Notes under the pieces: model-generated
The model's database searches: none
Told to the model about the DNA's origin: nothing
Seen by the model: only the letters and a program-made list of their open reading frames with translations
From: Actinomadura graeca
GTDB lineage: Bacteria; Actinomycetota; Actinomycetes; Streptosporangiales; Streptosporangiaceae
Reading direction: 5' to 3'
Assembly (NCBI RefSeq): GCF_019175365.1
Contig: NZ_CP059572.1
Location: forward strand, 8,588,501 to 8,652,500
DNA: 64,000 bases
Shown: positions 42,898 through 52,053 of the stretch, in pieces
Position numbering within the stretch: position 1 is the stretch's first letter
Layout of the letters: every line of letters starts with the position of its first letter
Position numbers and translations under genes: made by a program

Positions 42898-43702
42898 GAC
42901 CGGCGAACAGGTCGTCCTCACGGGCGGGCGCCTCGACGCGGGTCCACCGCCGGACGAACGACTCGCTGGAGAAGGCCATGAACTGGACCTCCTCCGGGAG
43001 CCGCAGCAGGAAGATGTTCTCGCCCTGGCTCGCGTGCGCCTGCAGGGCCTTCAGCTTGGCGCCGACGTGCGCGGACACGTCCACGACGCTGGTGATCAGC
43101 TCGTCGGGGGTGCCGAAGTCGTCGGGCGGGTCGAAGTCGATTTCAAGGCCGGCCTCCGCGACGTACTCGGTCATCTGCTTGATGCCCGAGCGCGGGATCG
43201 CCGTGTAATACAGCTTGTCGGGGATGCCGGTGCCCTCGGCGGCGGACACGGCGATGCGGTGGGCCTGGATGTGGTCGGGATGCCCGTAGCCGCCGTTCTC
43301 GTCGTAGGTGACGACGACCTGCGGCCGGTACCGCTCCATCAGCGTGGCGAGCCGGCCCGCGGACTCCTCCTGCGGGACGTTCGCGAACGCCCCGGGCGCC
43401 TCGTTCGCGGACCAGCCGGCCATCCCGGAGTCCGGGTAGCCCAGCAGCTCGACCTCGTCGATACCGAGGTGGGCGGCCGACTCGCGCAGCTCGGCGATGC
43501 GCCGCCGCGCCACCGCGGCCGCGTCGTGGCCGGGATCGCCGGGCTTCAGGCCGCCCGAGTCGTCGCCCTGCTCGCCGTTGGTGCAGGTCACCAGGACGGT
43601 GCGGATGCCCTCGGCGGCGCAGCGCGCGAGCAGCCCGCCCGTCCCGAGCACCTCGTCGTCGGGGTGGGCGTGGACCGCCATCAGCGTGAGTTCGTGCTCC
43701 AT
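42890..43702 (-). CDS. PIG-L family zinc deacetylase
   Basis: A 270-residue LmbE/PIG-L deacetylase. Zinc site: VHAHPDDEVLGTGGLL near residue 9-24 and GGYGHPDHIQAHRIA (His) near 135-150; VTCTNGEQGDD and YPDSGMAGW are family blocks. MshB (mycothiol synthesis) and Mca (mycothiol-conjugate amidase) belong here, but the motifs do not decide between them and other N-acetyl-sugar deacetylases. ATG at 43702. Its stop overlaps the convergent ARPP-like gene by eight bases. Confidence 0.86.
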   Translation of the reverse strand: MEHELTLMAVHAHPDDEVLGTGGLLARCAAEGIRTVLVTCTNGEQGDDSGGLKPGDPGHDAAAVARRRIAELRESAAHLGIDEVELLGYPDSGMAGWSANEAPGAFANVPQEESAGRLATLMERYRPQVVVTYDENGGYGHPDHIQAHRIAVSAAEGTGIPDKLYYTAIPRSGIKQMTEYVAEAGLEIDFDPPDDFGTPDELITSVVDVSAHVGAKLKALQAHASQGENIFLLRLPEEVQFMAFSSESFVRRWTRVEAPAREDDLFAGLR

Positions 43703-43777
43703 TGCTCCGGGACTCCTCGGGGCGCTCGTCCAGCCGTCCACTTTACGTGCTCGCGGACGGGGCGGCCGGGGAGCCGG

Positions 43778-44632
43778 TCAGGTCTGCGAGGAGGACTCGG
43801 CCGCCGACAGCTCCGCCGGGGTGAGCGGATGCGCCGGCTCGTCGAAGGGGAACCTGGACTCCACGGCCAGCCCGTCCACGACGAGCAGCTCGCCCGGGTC
43901 GAGGAGCCGCCACCCGGGATCGTCGTCCATGCGCTCGCTGGCCACCACGCAGGCGGGCGTCGCCTCCCGGTGCCCCCGCACCTTCACCCGGCCGGGCTCA
44001 TGCCCGGCGGTCAGATGCCGGTCCGCGTCCGGCCCGGGCAGCCGGGGCGTGAGCACCCAGAGCTCGTGCGTCGCGGGATAGCGCAGTGCCCAGAGCCTCC
44101 TCGACTCGGCCAGCACGAGGTTGAGGGCGAACAGCGGCAGCTCGGCGGCGATGCGCCGGACGGCCGCGACCAGCCCCTCCGTGGTGTCGCCCCGCCTGCG
44201 GGCCTCCGCGGTGACGTAGGCGCAGACGAGCTCGGAGTCGGTCTGCCCCCGGACGGGCGCGCGGTCCACGTCGGTGAGCCACGAGCCGAGCGTGTCCAGG
44301 CCCCGGACCACGCCGTTGTGGGCGAACAGCCGGTCGTCCATGACGAACGGATGGGAGTTGTGGACGTCGGGCGCCCCCGTCGAGGCGTACCGGACATGGG
44401 AGACGAACGTGTGCGAGAGGACGTGCCTGGCCTCGGCGCCGAAGTCGGTGTCCCGGAACGCGGCGATGGGGGCCCGGTCGCGGACGGGCTCCTCGCCCAG
44501 CGAGAACCAGCCGAGGCCCGTCCCGTCGGGCATCCGGCGGCTCTGGTCGCGGAGGCTGTCCGGTGCGTCCAGCAGCCAGAACGTGGCGCGGACGCGGGGG
44601 CCGCCGGTGGTCATCCCGAAGAGTCGGCACAT
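43778..44632 (-). CDS. Class II glutamine amidotransferase
   Basis: A 284-residue Ntn-type amidotransferase. Cys2 of MCRLFGM is the nucleophile; RMPDGTGLGWFSLGEEP, FVSHVRYASTG, HNSHPFVMDDRLFAHNGVV and GQTDSELVCAY are the glutaminase blocks. Closest in style to YafJ/EgtC-like single-domain proteins rather than a fused synthetase. Acceptor partner not in sight. ATG at 44632. Divergent from the HAD gene. Confidence 0.89.
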   Translation of the reverse strand: MCRLFGMTTGGPRVRATFWLLDAPDSLRDQSRRMPDGTGLGWFSLGEEPVRDRAPIAAFRDTDFGAEARHVLSHTFVSHVRYASTGAPDVHNSHPFVMDDRLFAHNGVVRGLDTLGSWLTDVDRAPVRGQTDSELVCAYVTAEARRRGDTTEGLVAAVRRIAAELPLFALNLVLAESRRLWALRYPATHELWVLTPRLPGPDADRHLTAGHEPGRVKVRGHREATPACVVASERMDDDPGWRLLDPGELLVVDGLAVESRFPFDEPAHPLTPAELSAAESSSQT

Positions 44633-44719
44633 ACCTGCACGATGCCCTCCCGGGACCCGGTCACCCCTTGATCCGTCCCGGTCTTCCACGGCGGGCCGCC
44701 GATGCCGTACGGTCCGGTT

Positions 44720-45220
44720 ATGGGGTCGCCGCTGGTTCTGCTCGACGTGGACGGGGTTCTCAATCCCTTCGAGAGGCCCCACCGCGGGTATCGCCGGCAC
44801 CGCTGTTCGCCGAACGGCATCACGTTCAGGCTGTGGCTCGACCCCGGGCACGGGCCCTCGCTGCTGGAACTGGCCGAGTCCACCGGCGCGGAACTGGCGT
44901 GGGCGAGCTACTGGTGCCACAACGCCAACGAGTGGATCGGTCCCCGGATCGGCCTTCCGGACCTGCCATACGTGCCGATCCCGCGCTTCCCCGGTGTGGG
45001 GGAGGGGCGCACGCTCGGCTCCTGGAAGGCCCGGCACGTGGCGGCCTGGGCGGAGGGCCGCCCGTTCGTGTGGTTCGAGGACGAGCCGGACGCCACCGAG
45101 TGCATCGCCCGGGAGCCCGACGTCGCCGACCACCTGCTGGTGGCGGTCGACCCGCTGACCGGCCTGACCGGCCGGCACCTCGAACTCGCGGCGGGCTGGC
45201 TGAACGCGCTCGCCCGCTGA
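44720..45220 (+). CDS. HAD-like phosphatase domain protein
   Basis: A 166-residue protein opening GSPLVLLDVDGVLNPFERPHRGY, the HAD nucleophile motif DxDGVLNP, then ELAWASYWCHNANEWIGP, LGSWKARHVAAWAEGRPFVWFEDEPDATE with Lys and acidic motifs. Compact HAD proteins of this type are common in actinobacteria and of unknown substrate. ATG at 44720. Confidence 0.85.
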   Translation: MGSPLVLLDVDGVLNPFERPHRGYRRHRCSPNGITFRLWLDPGHGPSLLELAESTGAELAWASYWCHNANEWIGPRIGLPDLPYVPIPRFPGVGEGRTLGSWKARHVAAWAEGRPFVWFEDEPDATECIAREPDVADHLLVAVDPLTGLTGRHLELAAGWLNALAR

Positions 45221-45242
45221 CCGCCACGCGCCGGGCCCGGCG

Positions 45243-45878
45243 TCAGCAGGAGCCGAGCAGCCCGGTCAGCGCGGTCTTCTCCGCCTGGTCGACCGTCAGG
45301 GCGTACCGGTACTTCACATCGATCCAGGACCGGGCGTACATGCAGCGGAACGACGACAGCGGCGGCGTCCACTCGGCCGGGTCCTTGTCGCCCTTGGCCT
45401 GGTTGACGTTGTCAGTGACGGCCCACAGCTGCGAGCTGCCCAGGTCGTTGGCGAACGCCTGGCGGCGCGCGGTCGTCCAGGACGCGGCGCCCGAGCGCCA
45501 CGCCTCGGCGAGCGGCACCATGTGGTCGATGTCGATGTCGGACGCCTGCGTCCAGGTGGCGCCGTCGTAGGGGCTGCGCCACGTCCCGGACACGGCGGCG
45601 CACGCCGAGTCCGTCTGCACGTCGGTGCCGTCCCGCTTCAGGACGACCTCGCGGGTGTTGCACGCGCCGGACTGCGTGATCCAGTGCGGGAACTTGTCGC
45701 GGCTGTAGCCGGTGGAGGGGCCTTCGGCCGCGACCGTCAGCGCGGCGAGGTGCTGGGCGGCCTCGCTCGCGCCGGGAGGCGGCGGCGGGGCGGCGGCGGC
45801 CGGGCCGAGCAGGGCGGTGACGGCGGCCGCGGTGGCGGTGGCGGTGAAGGCGGTGACGACGATCCCCGTGCGTTTCAC
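45243..45878 (-). CDS. Secreted HNH/DUF1524-type nuclease
   Basis: A 211-residue exported protein. Signal peptide 1-30 (IVVTAFTATATAAAVTALLGPAAAA), then DKFPHWITQSGACNTREVVLKRDG, GTWRSPYDGATWTQASDIDIDHMVPLAEAWRSGA (the His-rich active site), FANDLGSSQLWAVTDNVNQAKGDKDPAEWTPP and a Cys-bearing C-terminus, the pattern of extracellular HNH nucleases. Likely degrades DNA outside the cell. GTG at 45878 after AAAGGAGA. Confidence 0.88.
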   Translation of the reverse strand: MKRTGIVVTAFTATATAAAVTALLGPAAAAPPPPPGASEAAQHLAALTVAAEGPSTGYSRDKFPHWITQSGACNTREVVLKRDGTDVQTDSACAAVSGTWRSPYDGATWTQASDIDIDHMVPLAEAWRSGAASWTTARRQAFANDLGSSQLWAVTDNVNQAKGDKDPAEWTPPLSSFRCMYARSWIDVKYRYALTVDQAEKTALTGLLGSC

Positions 45879-46000
45879 GGGATCTCCTTTTCGCTGGGGG
45901 AACGAACCGCCGCCAGTCTCGATTAGTTGGATAAACCGGAAATGTCTATTTGGTTAGCGATGATCACATTTGAGTCACGACATTCCCCGGGGCAGGTGAC

Positions 46001-46013
46001 ATTCGTCCAAGAC
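46001..46013 (+). promoter_or_regulatory. ATTCGTCCAAGAC site (copy 2)
   Basis: Same string as at 39720, 49 bases before the O-methyltransferase ATG; 16 bases later comes CCTAGCGT, a possible -10, at the same spacing as in the 48.6-kb copy. Confidence 0.6.
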
Positions 46014-46062
46014 CCCGGGGCACCGGCCGCCTAGCGTCGCCAGCGAGGGAAGGGAGCCGACG

Positions 46063-47070
46063 ATGTCGAGATCACCGCTGATGGACGCGGCCTTCGGGTA
46101 CATGCAGGCGCAGATCGTCCATGTGGCCGCCGAGCTGGGGCTCGCCGACGCCCTGGCGGGCGGGCCGCTGTCGAGCGCGGAGCTGGCGAAGGAGACCGGC
46201 GCGCACGCGCCGTCCCTCCACCGCCTGCTGCGGGCGCTCACCTGCCTGGGGGCGGTGGAGCAGCGGGAGCAGGACCTGTTCGCGCTGACCGGGGAGGGAT
46301 CACGCCTGCGCTCGGACGCGCCCGACTCGATCCGCTCGCTGGTCATGCTGTTCTGCGGACCGGACGTGTGGCGGACGTGGGGCGACATGGCCGAGACGCT
46401 GCGGACCGGCGAGTACGCCTGGCTCCGGGTGACCGGGAAGACGCCGTTCGAGTCCTTCGCCGCCGACACGGAGCTGTCGGCCACGTTCAACAAGGCGATG
46501 GCCGAGCACACCCGCACCGTCGCGCCCGGCCTGATCAAGGCGCACGACTTCTCCCGCTACGGGACGGTCGCCGACCTCGGCGGCGGCGACGGCACGCTCC
46601 TCGCGGCGATCCTGGAGACCGACCCGGAGCTGCGCGGGATCCTCTACGACCTTCCCGCGGGGCTCAAGGCCGCCGCCGGGACGCTGTCCGGCGTCGCCGA
46701 TCGCTGCGAGGTCGTCGAGGGGGACTTCTTCGAGGCCGTGCCGGAGGGGGCCGACGCCTACATCCTCAAGAGCGTGATCCACGACTGGGACGACGAGAAG
46801 GCCGCCGCGATCCTGCGGACCGTCCGCCAGGGCATGCGCCCGGACGCGCGGGTGCTCCTCCTGGAGCAGGTCGTCCCGGAGATGGTGGAGCCCGGGACCA
46901 TGGGCACCGTCATGAACGACCTCAACATGCTCGTCGCGACGGGAGGCCGCGAGCGGACCGCGGAGGAGTACCGCGACCTGCTCGCCGTGGCCGGGCTCAC
47001 GGTGGTCGCGGACACCGGCCCCGTGCCGCCCTCGGACTACCACGTCATCGAGGCGAGGCCGGCGGACTAG
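46063..47070 (+). CDS. O-methyltransferase, acetylserotonin/caffeic-acid type
   Basis: A 335-residue SAM-dependent methyltransferase. N-terminal dimerisation winged helix (LGLADALAGGPLSSAELAKETG, LHRLLRALTCLG), SAM loop VADLGGGDGTLLAAI near residue 170, and KSVIHDWDDEKAAAIL (catalytic His region) near 235; RVLLLEQVVPE follows. Methylates a hydroxyl of a small aromatic or polyketide-like compound. ATG at 46063 after GGGAGC. In the AraC-site group. Confidence 0.92.
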   Translation: MSRSPLMDAAFGYMQAQIVHVAAELGLADALAGGPLSSAELAKETGAHAPSLHRLLRALTCLGAVEQREQDLFALTGEGSRLRSDAPDSIRSLVMLFCGPDVWRTWGDMAETLRTGEYAWLRVTGKTPFESFAADTELSATFNKAMAEHTRTVAPGLIKAHDFSRYGTVADLGGGDGTLLAAILETDPELRGILYDLPAGLKAAAGTLSGVADRCEVVEGDFFEAVPEGADAYILKSVIHDWDDEKAAAILRTVRQGMRPDARVLLLEQVVPEMVEPGTMGTVMNDLNMLVATGGRERTAEEYRDLLAVAGLTVVADTGPVPPSDYHVIEARPAD

Positions 47071-47109
47071 GCCCCGGCCGGGCGCCGGCGGGCACGTTCC
47101 AGCGTTGCG

Positions 47110-47757
47110 CTACTGGCGCGTCCAGTCCGGCTGGACGAAGTCGGCGACCCGGGCGTCGGGCCGCCCGAGGAGCACCACCTCGCGGAACTGCCACAGCATC
47201 GCGCCGGTGGGGGCGTGCACCGACCAGCCCGGCCCGAGGCGCATCTGGAGGAGGCTCCTGCCGGCGGCCTGCGGCACCCACCGCGGCGTGTCGTCGTCGG
47301 CCAGCGTCCGCAGGCTCACATGGTGGACGGAGTGGACCTCGTCCGGGCTCGGGAGCGGCACCCCGGGATGCTCCAGCGCGACCACGATCGGCGTGATCAC
47401 GAACCCGGAGGTGGCGGGGAAGTCGTCGAGCCTGCCGAGGACGTCGGCGGGTCCGGCGGCCAGCCCGATCTCCTCCCGCAGCTCCCGCAGCGCCGCGGCC
47501 TCCGGCGTCTCGCCCGCCTCCAGGCGCCCGCCGGGCAGGCCCCACTGCCCGGCGTTCCGCCCCTGGTAGGCGCGCCGGATGAGGATCACCGAGGGGACGC
47601 CGGCGTGCTCGACCGCGCACAGGACGACCCCGGCCCGGCGCAGACCGGGCGCGTCCGGCACCGTCATGTGCTCGAACAGGGCGAGCCTTCCGGCGGCGGC
47701 GTCGCGGAACGCCGCCAGGCTGTCGAGGGGACCGGTGCCGTCCAGAAGGTCCGTCAT
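47110..47757 (-). CDS. Nudix hydrolase
   Basis: A 215-residue pyrophosphohydrolase. The complete Nudix box GRLEAGETPEAAALRELREEIGL lies near residues 78-100 after WGLPGG; the flanking IRRAYQGRNAGQWGLPG recalls CoA or NADH pyrophosphatases. ATG at 47757 overlaps the AraC stop as ATGA, so both are co-translated. Substrate undetermined. Confidence 0.92.
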   Translation of the reverse strand: MTDLLDGTGPLDSLAAFRDAAAGRLALFEHMTVPDAPGLRRAGVVLCAVEHAGVPSVILIRRAYQGRNAGQWGLPGGRLEAGETPEAAALRELREEIGLAAGPADVLGRLDDFPATSGFVITPIVVALEHPGVPLPSPDEVHSVHHVSLRTLADDDTPRWVPQAAGRSLLQMRLGPGWSVHAPTGAMLWQFREVVLLGRPDARVADFVQPDWTRQ

Positions 47758-48593
47758 GCGTCGATACTGCCAGGACCGGCCTCGCGCGCGTACCGCGCCG
47801 GCGACGTGCCGACCGCCGCGCGGAAATCGCGGGTGAGGTGGGCCTGGTCGGCGTAGCCCAGCTCGGCCGCCAGAGCGGACCAGTCGACGCCCGTCCCCGA
47901 GGCGGCCCGCTCGGCGGCCTCCAGCAGCCGGTACCGCCGGATCACCCACTTGGGGCCGATGCCCACGTACTCGTGGAACAGCCGCTGGAGGCTGCGCGCC
48001 GACATGCCCGTGTCCGCGGCCAGCCCGGCGACCCCGATCAGCCCCGGTGACGCCGCGATCCGCTCGACGACCTCCGCGGCCAGCGCGGCGGAGGGGTCCG
48101 GCCCGTGGCCCTGCCCGGTGAGGAACCCTTCCAGCAGCTCCAGTTCCCCGGCGGGATGGGAGGCCGCGGCCATCCTCCCGGCGAGCGCGCCGCCCGCCTG
48201 GCCGAAGACCTCCTCCAGGCCGGGGAACCTGCCGGTGATCCGCGACACCGGCGCGCCCAGGAACGGCCGGAACCCGCCGGGACGGAACCCCGCGCCGACC
48301 ACCCGGCCCTCGTCCGCGATCTCCTCGACGAACTCGTCGCGCACCACGCCCGCGACCCGGGCCCGCGCCGTCCCCCCGGTCAGGTAGCTCGTGAACGTCA
48401 TGTGGACGCAGGGACGGGTGAGCACCTGCTGCCGGTGCGGAGGACGGCCGCGCAGGTCCCAGCGGAGCACCCAGAAGAACTCGATGAACGGGACGAGCTC
48501 CGGCGGCGGCGCCGTGCGCTCGACCCGGAAACGTTCCAAGCCCGTCCGGGCGCGCAGGATTCCCCGCGTCCCCGCGGGTAGGGATCGGCCCAT
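47754..48593 (-). CDS. AraC-family regulator
   Basis: A 279-residue regulator. N-terminal DUF6597-like ligand/dimer domain (PELVPFIEFFWVLRWDLRG, CVHMTFTSY, GAGFRPGGFRPFLG) and C-terminal double HTH (GVAGLAADTGMSARSLQRLFHEYVGIGPKWVIRRYRL, ALAAELGYADQAHLTRDFRAAVGTSPARYAR). ATG at 48593 or GTG at 48596. It is divergent from the TIGR03086 gene, and the shared TTCGTCCAAGAC-type site in between suggests it controls itself, that gene, the O-methyltransferase and the distant VOC gene. Confidence 0.92.
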   Translation of the reverse strand: MGRSLPAGTRGILRARTGLERFRVERTAPPPELVPFIEFFWVLRWDLRGRPPHRQQVLTRPCVHMTFTSYLTGGTARARVAGVVRDEFVEEIADEGRVVGAGFRPGGFRPFLGAPVSRITGRFPGLEEVFGQAGGALAGRMAAASHPAGELELLEGFLTGQGHGPDPSAALAAEVVERIAASPGLIGVAGLAADTGMSARSLQRLFHEYVGIGPKWVIRRYRLLEAAERAASGTGVDWSALAAELGYADQAHLTRDFRAAVGTSPARYAREAGPGSIDA

Positions 48594-48622
48594 CACCCCA
48601 GGCTAACGGGGGAAATGTCGCG

Positions 48623-48635
48623 TTTGTTCAAGACC
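48623..48635 (+). promoter_or_regulatory. TTTGTTCAAGACC site (copy 3)
   Basis: Variant of ATTCGTCCAAGAC between the divergent AraC and TIGR03086 genes, followed 17 bases later by CCTAGCGTGACCAGC, closely matching CCTAGCGTCGCCAGC at 46030. Confidence 0.6.
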
Positions 48636-48666
48636 GCGCGGCGCCGTCCCTCCTAGCGTGACCAGC

Positions 48667-49275
48667 ATGATCGAACGAATGAGCGAGGTGCAGGTGATGG
48701 ACATCCGGAGCCAGATGCTCCCCGCCGCGGAGGCCGCGGCGCGGATCGTCCAGGGGATCCCGGAGGCGCGGCTGGACGATCCGACCCCGTGCCCCGGCTG
48801 GGACGTGCGCGACGTCGTCAACCACCTGATCCTCTGGAACGCCCGCGGAGGGACGGCCGCCCGCAAGCTGCCCACGACCGGGCCCGGCGAGGACCACGAC
48901 TTCACCGCCGAGCCGCACTGGGCCGACCGGTTCGCCGAGCAGGCCCGCGACACCGCCCTGGCCTGGGCGGACCCGTCGGCCTGGGAGGGCGCCACAAGCC
49001 TCACCGGCAACAAGGAGGGCATGCCCGCCGAGTTCATCGCCGGGATCGTGTTCGGCGAATGCGTCGTCCACGGCTGGGACCTCGCCGTCGCCACCGGGCG
49101 CGACCCCGCCTTCCCGCCGCAGGTCGTCCAGGCCGCCTGGGAGCAGATCGTCCCCACCGCGGAGGTCAGCCGCGAGTACGGCGCGTTCGGGCCCGAGGTG
49201 CCCGTCCCCGAGGACGCGCCGCTCCTGGACCGCGTCCTCGGGCTGTCCGGCCGCGACCCCCACTGGGCGCCCTAG
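48667..49275 (+). CDS. TIGR03086-type DinB/mycothiol-dependent metalloprotein
   Basis: A 202-residue four-helix metalloprotein related to mycothiol-dependent maleylpyruvate isomerase. Landmarks: [23 protein letters not shown] with the first His, and [16 protein letters not shown] carrying the later His ligands. Likely a mycothiol-S-transferase for detoxification. ATG at 48667; ATGs at 48679 and 48697 (the last after GAGGTGCAGG) are possible. Controlled with the divergent AraC gene. Confidence 0.87.
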   Translation: MIERMSEVQVMDIRSQMLPAAEAAARIVQGIPEARLDDPTPCPGWDVRDVVNHLILWNARGGTAARKLPTTGPGEDHDFTAEPHWADRFAEQARDTALAWADPSAWEGATSLTGNKEGMPAEFIAGIVFGECVVHGWDLAVATGRDPAFPPQVVQAAWEQIVPTAEVSREYGAFGPEVPVPEDAPLLDRVLGLSGRDPHWAP

Positions 49276-49361
49276 ACCCCCGCGCGGCGCCGCGCCGCCG
49301 CCACGGCGACGCGCCGTTACGGGGGCGCGAGCCGGGGCCGGGGCGCTCTACCCTGGAGGGC

Positions 49362-50753
49362 ATGTCTTCGACCTCTTCGATCCGCGTCCGTTTCGCCCCG
49401 TCACCGACCGGCATGTTCCATGTCGGCGGCGCCCGCTCGGCGCTGTTCAACTGGGTGATGGCCGCGCAGTCGGGCGGCACGCTCGTGCTGCGGATCGAGG
49501 ACACCGACGCCTCCCGCAACAGCCCCGAGTGGACCGAGGGCATCATCCGCGCCCTGGCCTGGCTCGGCATGGACGGCGAGCAGTACGAGGGCCCCTACTT
49601 CCAGTCCGCCAACGCCGACCGGCACGCCGCCGCCGCCCGGTCGCTGAAGGACCAGGGCCGCGCCTACTACTGCGACTGCGGCCGCGAGGCCGTCATCGCC
49701 CGGACCGGCGACCAGCACAAGGGGTACGACGGGTTCTGCCGCGACCGCGGCCTCGGCTCCGGCCCCGGGCGCGCCCTCCGGTTCCGCACGCCCGACGAGG
49801 GCCAGACCACCGTCGTGGACCTGCTGCGCGGCAAGCCCGTCTTCGAGAACGCCGTCCTGGAGGACTTCGTCATCGCCCGCGCGGACGGTTCGGTGACGTT
49901 CCTGCTGGCCAACGCCGTCGACGACATGAGCCAGGGCATCACGCACGTCGTCCGCGGCGAGGAGCACCTGTCCAACGCGCCCAAGCAGCAGCTGCTGTGG
50001 GAGGCGCTCGGCGGCGAGCCGCCGGTGTGGGCGCACGTCCCGGTCATCGTCAACGAGAAGCGGCAGAAGCTGTCCAAGCGGCGCGACAAGGTCGCCCTTG
50101 AGGACTACCGCGCCGAGGGCTACCTCGCCGAGGCCATGCGCAACTACCTCATGCTCCTCGGGTGGGCGCCCGCCGGCGACCGTGAGATCGTCCCCTGGGA
50201 CGTCGTCGTCGACGAGTTCCGCATCGAGGACGTCAACACCTCGCCCGCCTTCTTCGACGTCAAGAAGCTCCGCGCGATCAACGGCGAGTACATCCGCGCC
50301 CTCCCCGCCGAGAAGTTCGCCGCCGAGTGCCTGCCGTTCCTCCAGCAGGCCCCCTTCGACGTCGACGTGGCCGTGTTCGCCGGGCTGGCGCCGCTGGCGC
50401 AGACCAGGGTGGCGCTCCTGTCCGAGATCGTCCCGATGATCGACTTCGTGTTCCTGGACGAGCCGCCGTCCGACGAGCAGTCCTGGAACAAGGCCATGAA
50501 GGGGCCCGCCGCCGAGATCCTCGCCGAGGCCGAGGAGTCCTACCGGGACGCGCCCTGGAACGCCGAGGAGCTCAAGACCCGGCTGGAGCGGATCGGCACC
50601 GCCCACGGCCTCAAGCTCGGCAAGGCGCAGGCGCCCGTCCGCGTCGCCGTCACCGGCCGCACCGTCGGCCTGCCGCTGTTCGAGTCCCTGGAGATCCTCG
50701 GCCGGGACCGCACCCTCGCCCGCATCGCCGCCGCCCGGGCGGCGCTTTCCTAG
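49362..50753 (+). CDS. gltX: Glutamyl-tRNA synthetase
   Basis: A 463-residue class I aminoacyl-tRNA synthetase charging tRNA-Glu. Signature [20 protein letters not shown] (HIGH motif as HVGG) at the N-terminus, zinc site CDCGREAV and CRDRG around 104-125, [20 protein letters not shown], and KMSKS equivalent [10 protein letters not shown] near 240; the C-terminal anticodon-binding helices follow. ATG at 49362 after CTGGAGG. No tRNA genes follow it in this window. Confidence 0.95.
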   Translation: MSSTSSIRVRFAPSPTGMFHVGGARSALFNWVMAAQSGGTLVLRIEDTDASRNSPEWTEGIIRALAWLGMDGEQYEGPYFQSANADRHAAAARSLKDQGRAYYCDCGREAVIARTGDQHKGYDGFCRDRGLGSGPGRALRFRTPDEGQTTVVDLLRGKPVFENAVLEDFVIARADGSVTFLLANAVDDMSQGITHVVRGEEHLSNAPKQQLLWEALGGEPPVWAHVPVIVNEKRQKLSKRRDKVALEDYRAEGYLAEAMRNYLMLLGWAPAGDREIVPWDVVVDEFRIEDVNTSPAFFDVKKLRAINGEYIRALPAEKFAAECLPFLQQAPFDVDVAVFAGLAPLAQTRVALLSEIVPMIDFVFLDEPPSDEQSWNKAMKGPAAEILAEAEESYRDAPWNAEELKTRLERIGTAHGLKLGKAQAPVRVAVTGRTVGLPLFESLEILGRDRTLARIAAARAALS

Positions 50754-50895
50754 CCGATCCCGGCCCGAGGGACCCGCGTGGCGGCCCGCCCCTGCGCTCG
50801 GGCGAGTGCGTCATCGCTTGGCGATCAGCCCGCTCGTGTGACGGGTCAGGTCGTCGCGCGGGCCCGATCGGCCTTCGGGTGCTTCGGCGTCCGCC

Positions 50896-51975
50896 TCAAC
50901 GGAACGTGATCGCTCCCGGGTAGTGGCCGGACGCGCAGACGAAGCGCATGCGGCCCGCATGCGGGACGCCGAGGTCGATCCTCGTGTCGCCGTCCACGGG
51001 TAAGATCACGTCCTTGCCGCGCGCGGGGAGGGTGAAGGCCCGCGTGTGCCCCCGCGTTCCCCGCGTCTTCAGGACGAGCACCGTGGGCACCCCGGCCCGC
51101 GCCGTGACCAGCGCCGGGCGGTATCCCTGGTCGAGCGCCCAGATCGTCACGACCTGGGTGCCGGACGCGTCCGTGTGGACGAACCGCGCCGACTCGGCGG
51201 CCGCGGCCGTGCCGCCGCCCCCGGCGGGCAGCCACCCGCCCAGCCGCAGCCCCGACAGCAGCGTCCACCCGGAGGCCACGAGCAGCCCGGCCGCCAGCAG
51301 GACGGTGACCCGCCCCCTCAGCGCCGCGAGCGTCCGGCCGACCGTCACGCCGACCACCCCGAAGAGCGGCGCGGTCCCCAGCACGAACGCGCCCATGACC
51401 ACGGCGCCGCCGGCGGCCGACCGCGACGTCACCGCCAGCAGCTCCGCCGACAGCGTCAGCCCGCAGGGGACCAGGACCGTGGCGGCTCCCAGCACCACGG
51501 CCCGCCTCCGGCTCTTGGAGGCATCGCGCCCGTCGCGGTCCGCGGTGCCGGTGAGGTCTGCGGGCCCCTGCCCGGAGGGCCCGGCCGCGGGTTCGCCGGC
51601 GAGCGCGGGGGGCGCGTGGCAGGCGGCGGGGCCCTCCTCGCGGCCGCGCCGGAGGAGACGTTTCGCCGGGCGGAAGTTCAGGAGGTCGAGCGCGAACAGC
51701 GCGAGGGTCAGGGAGGCCACGGCCAGCAGGGCGCCGCGCACCTGCGGGCCGGGCTGGACGGCCCCGCCCGCCAGGCCGAGCACGGCCCCCAGCGCCGCGT
51801 GGGAGATCAGCTTGGCGCCGAGGAACGTCGCGACCGGGCGGAGGTCGGAGCGCCCGCCGGGCCGCCCGCCGGTCACCGCGCCCGTCAGCAGGCCCAGCTG
51901 GACGGCGGCGCAGGTCGTGCCCCCCGCGAGGAACCCCGTGCCGACGCCGGTGAGGAAGAGCGCGGTGATGTCCAT
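50896..51975 (-). CDS. TauE/DsbD-like membrane protein with cupredoxin tail
   Basis: A 359-residue protein. About six helices in a TauE/SafE or DsbD-like core (ITALFLTGVGTGFLAGGTTCAAVQL with a Cys; ATVLVPCGLTLSAELLAV with a second Cys), split by a long cytoplasmic Gly/Pro loop (about 115-155), then an extracytoplasmic cupredoxin-like domain ending FVCASGHYPGAITF, whose Cys/His look like copper ligands. Suggests copper or thiol-redox handling at the membrane. ATG at 51975. Fusion of the two modules is the point of interest. Confidence 0.78.
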   Translation of the reverse strand: MDITALFLTGVGTGFLAGGTTCAAVQLGLLTGAVTGGRPGGRSDLRPVATFLGAKLISHAALGAVLGLAGGAVQPGPQVRGALLAVASLTLALFALDLLNFRPAKRLLRRGREEGPAACHAPPALAGEPAAGPSGQGPADLTGTADRDGRDASKSRRRAVVLGAATVLVPCGLTLSAELLAVTSRSAAGGAVVMGAFVLGTAPLFGVVGVTVGRTLAALRGRVTVLLAAGLLVASGWTLLSGLRLGGWLPAGGGGTAAAAESARFVHTDASGTQVVTIWALDQGYRPALVTARAGVPTVLVLKTRGTRGHTRAFTLPARGKDVILPVDGDTRIDLGVPHAGRMRFVCASGHYPGAITFR

Positions 51976-52053
51976 GACTGCACCCCCGCAGCGAGAGCCT
52001 CCCCGCATCGGCCCGGCGCGAAGCGTTACCGGACGGGCAGCCCCCGCTGTCCG

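Noticed and set aside
42890..43702. Naming the PIG-L protein mshB or mca
   Set aside because: Zinc motifs are shared by all family members and no mycothiol gene is adjacent.
50754..50895. tRNA genes after gltX, as found in some actinomycetes
   Set aside because: No cloverleaf or T-arm sequence is present in the short convergent gap.
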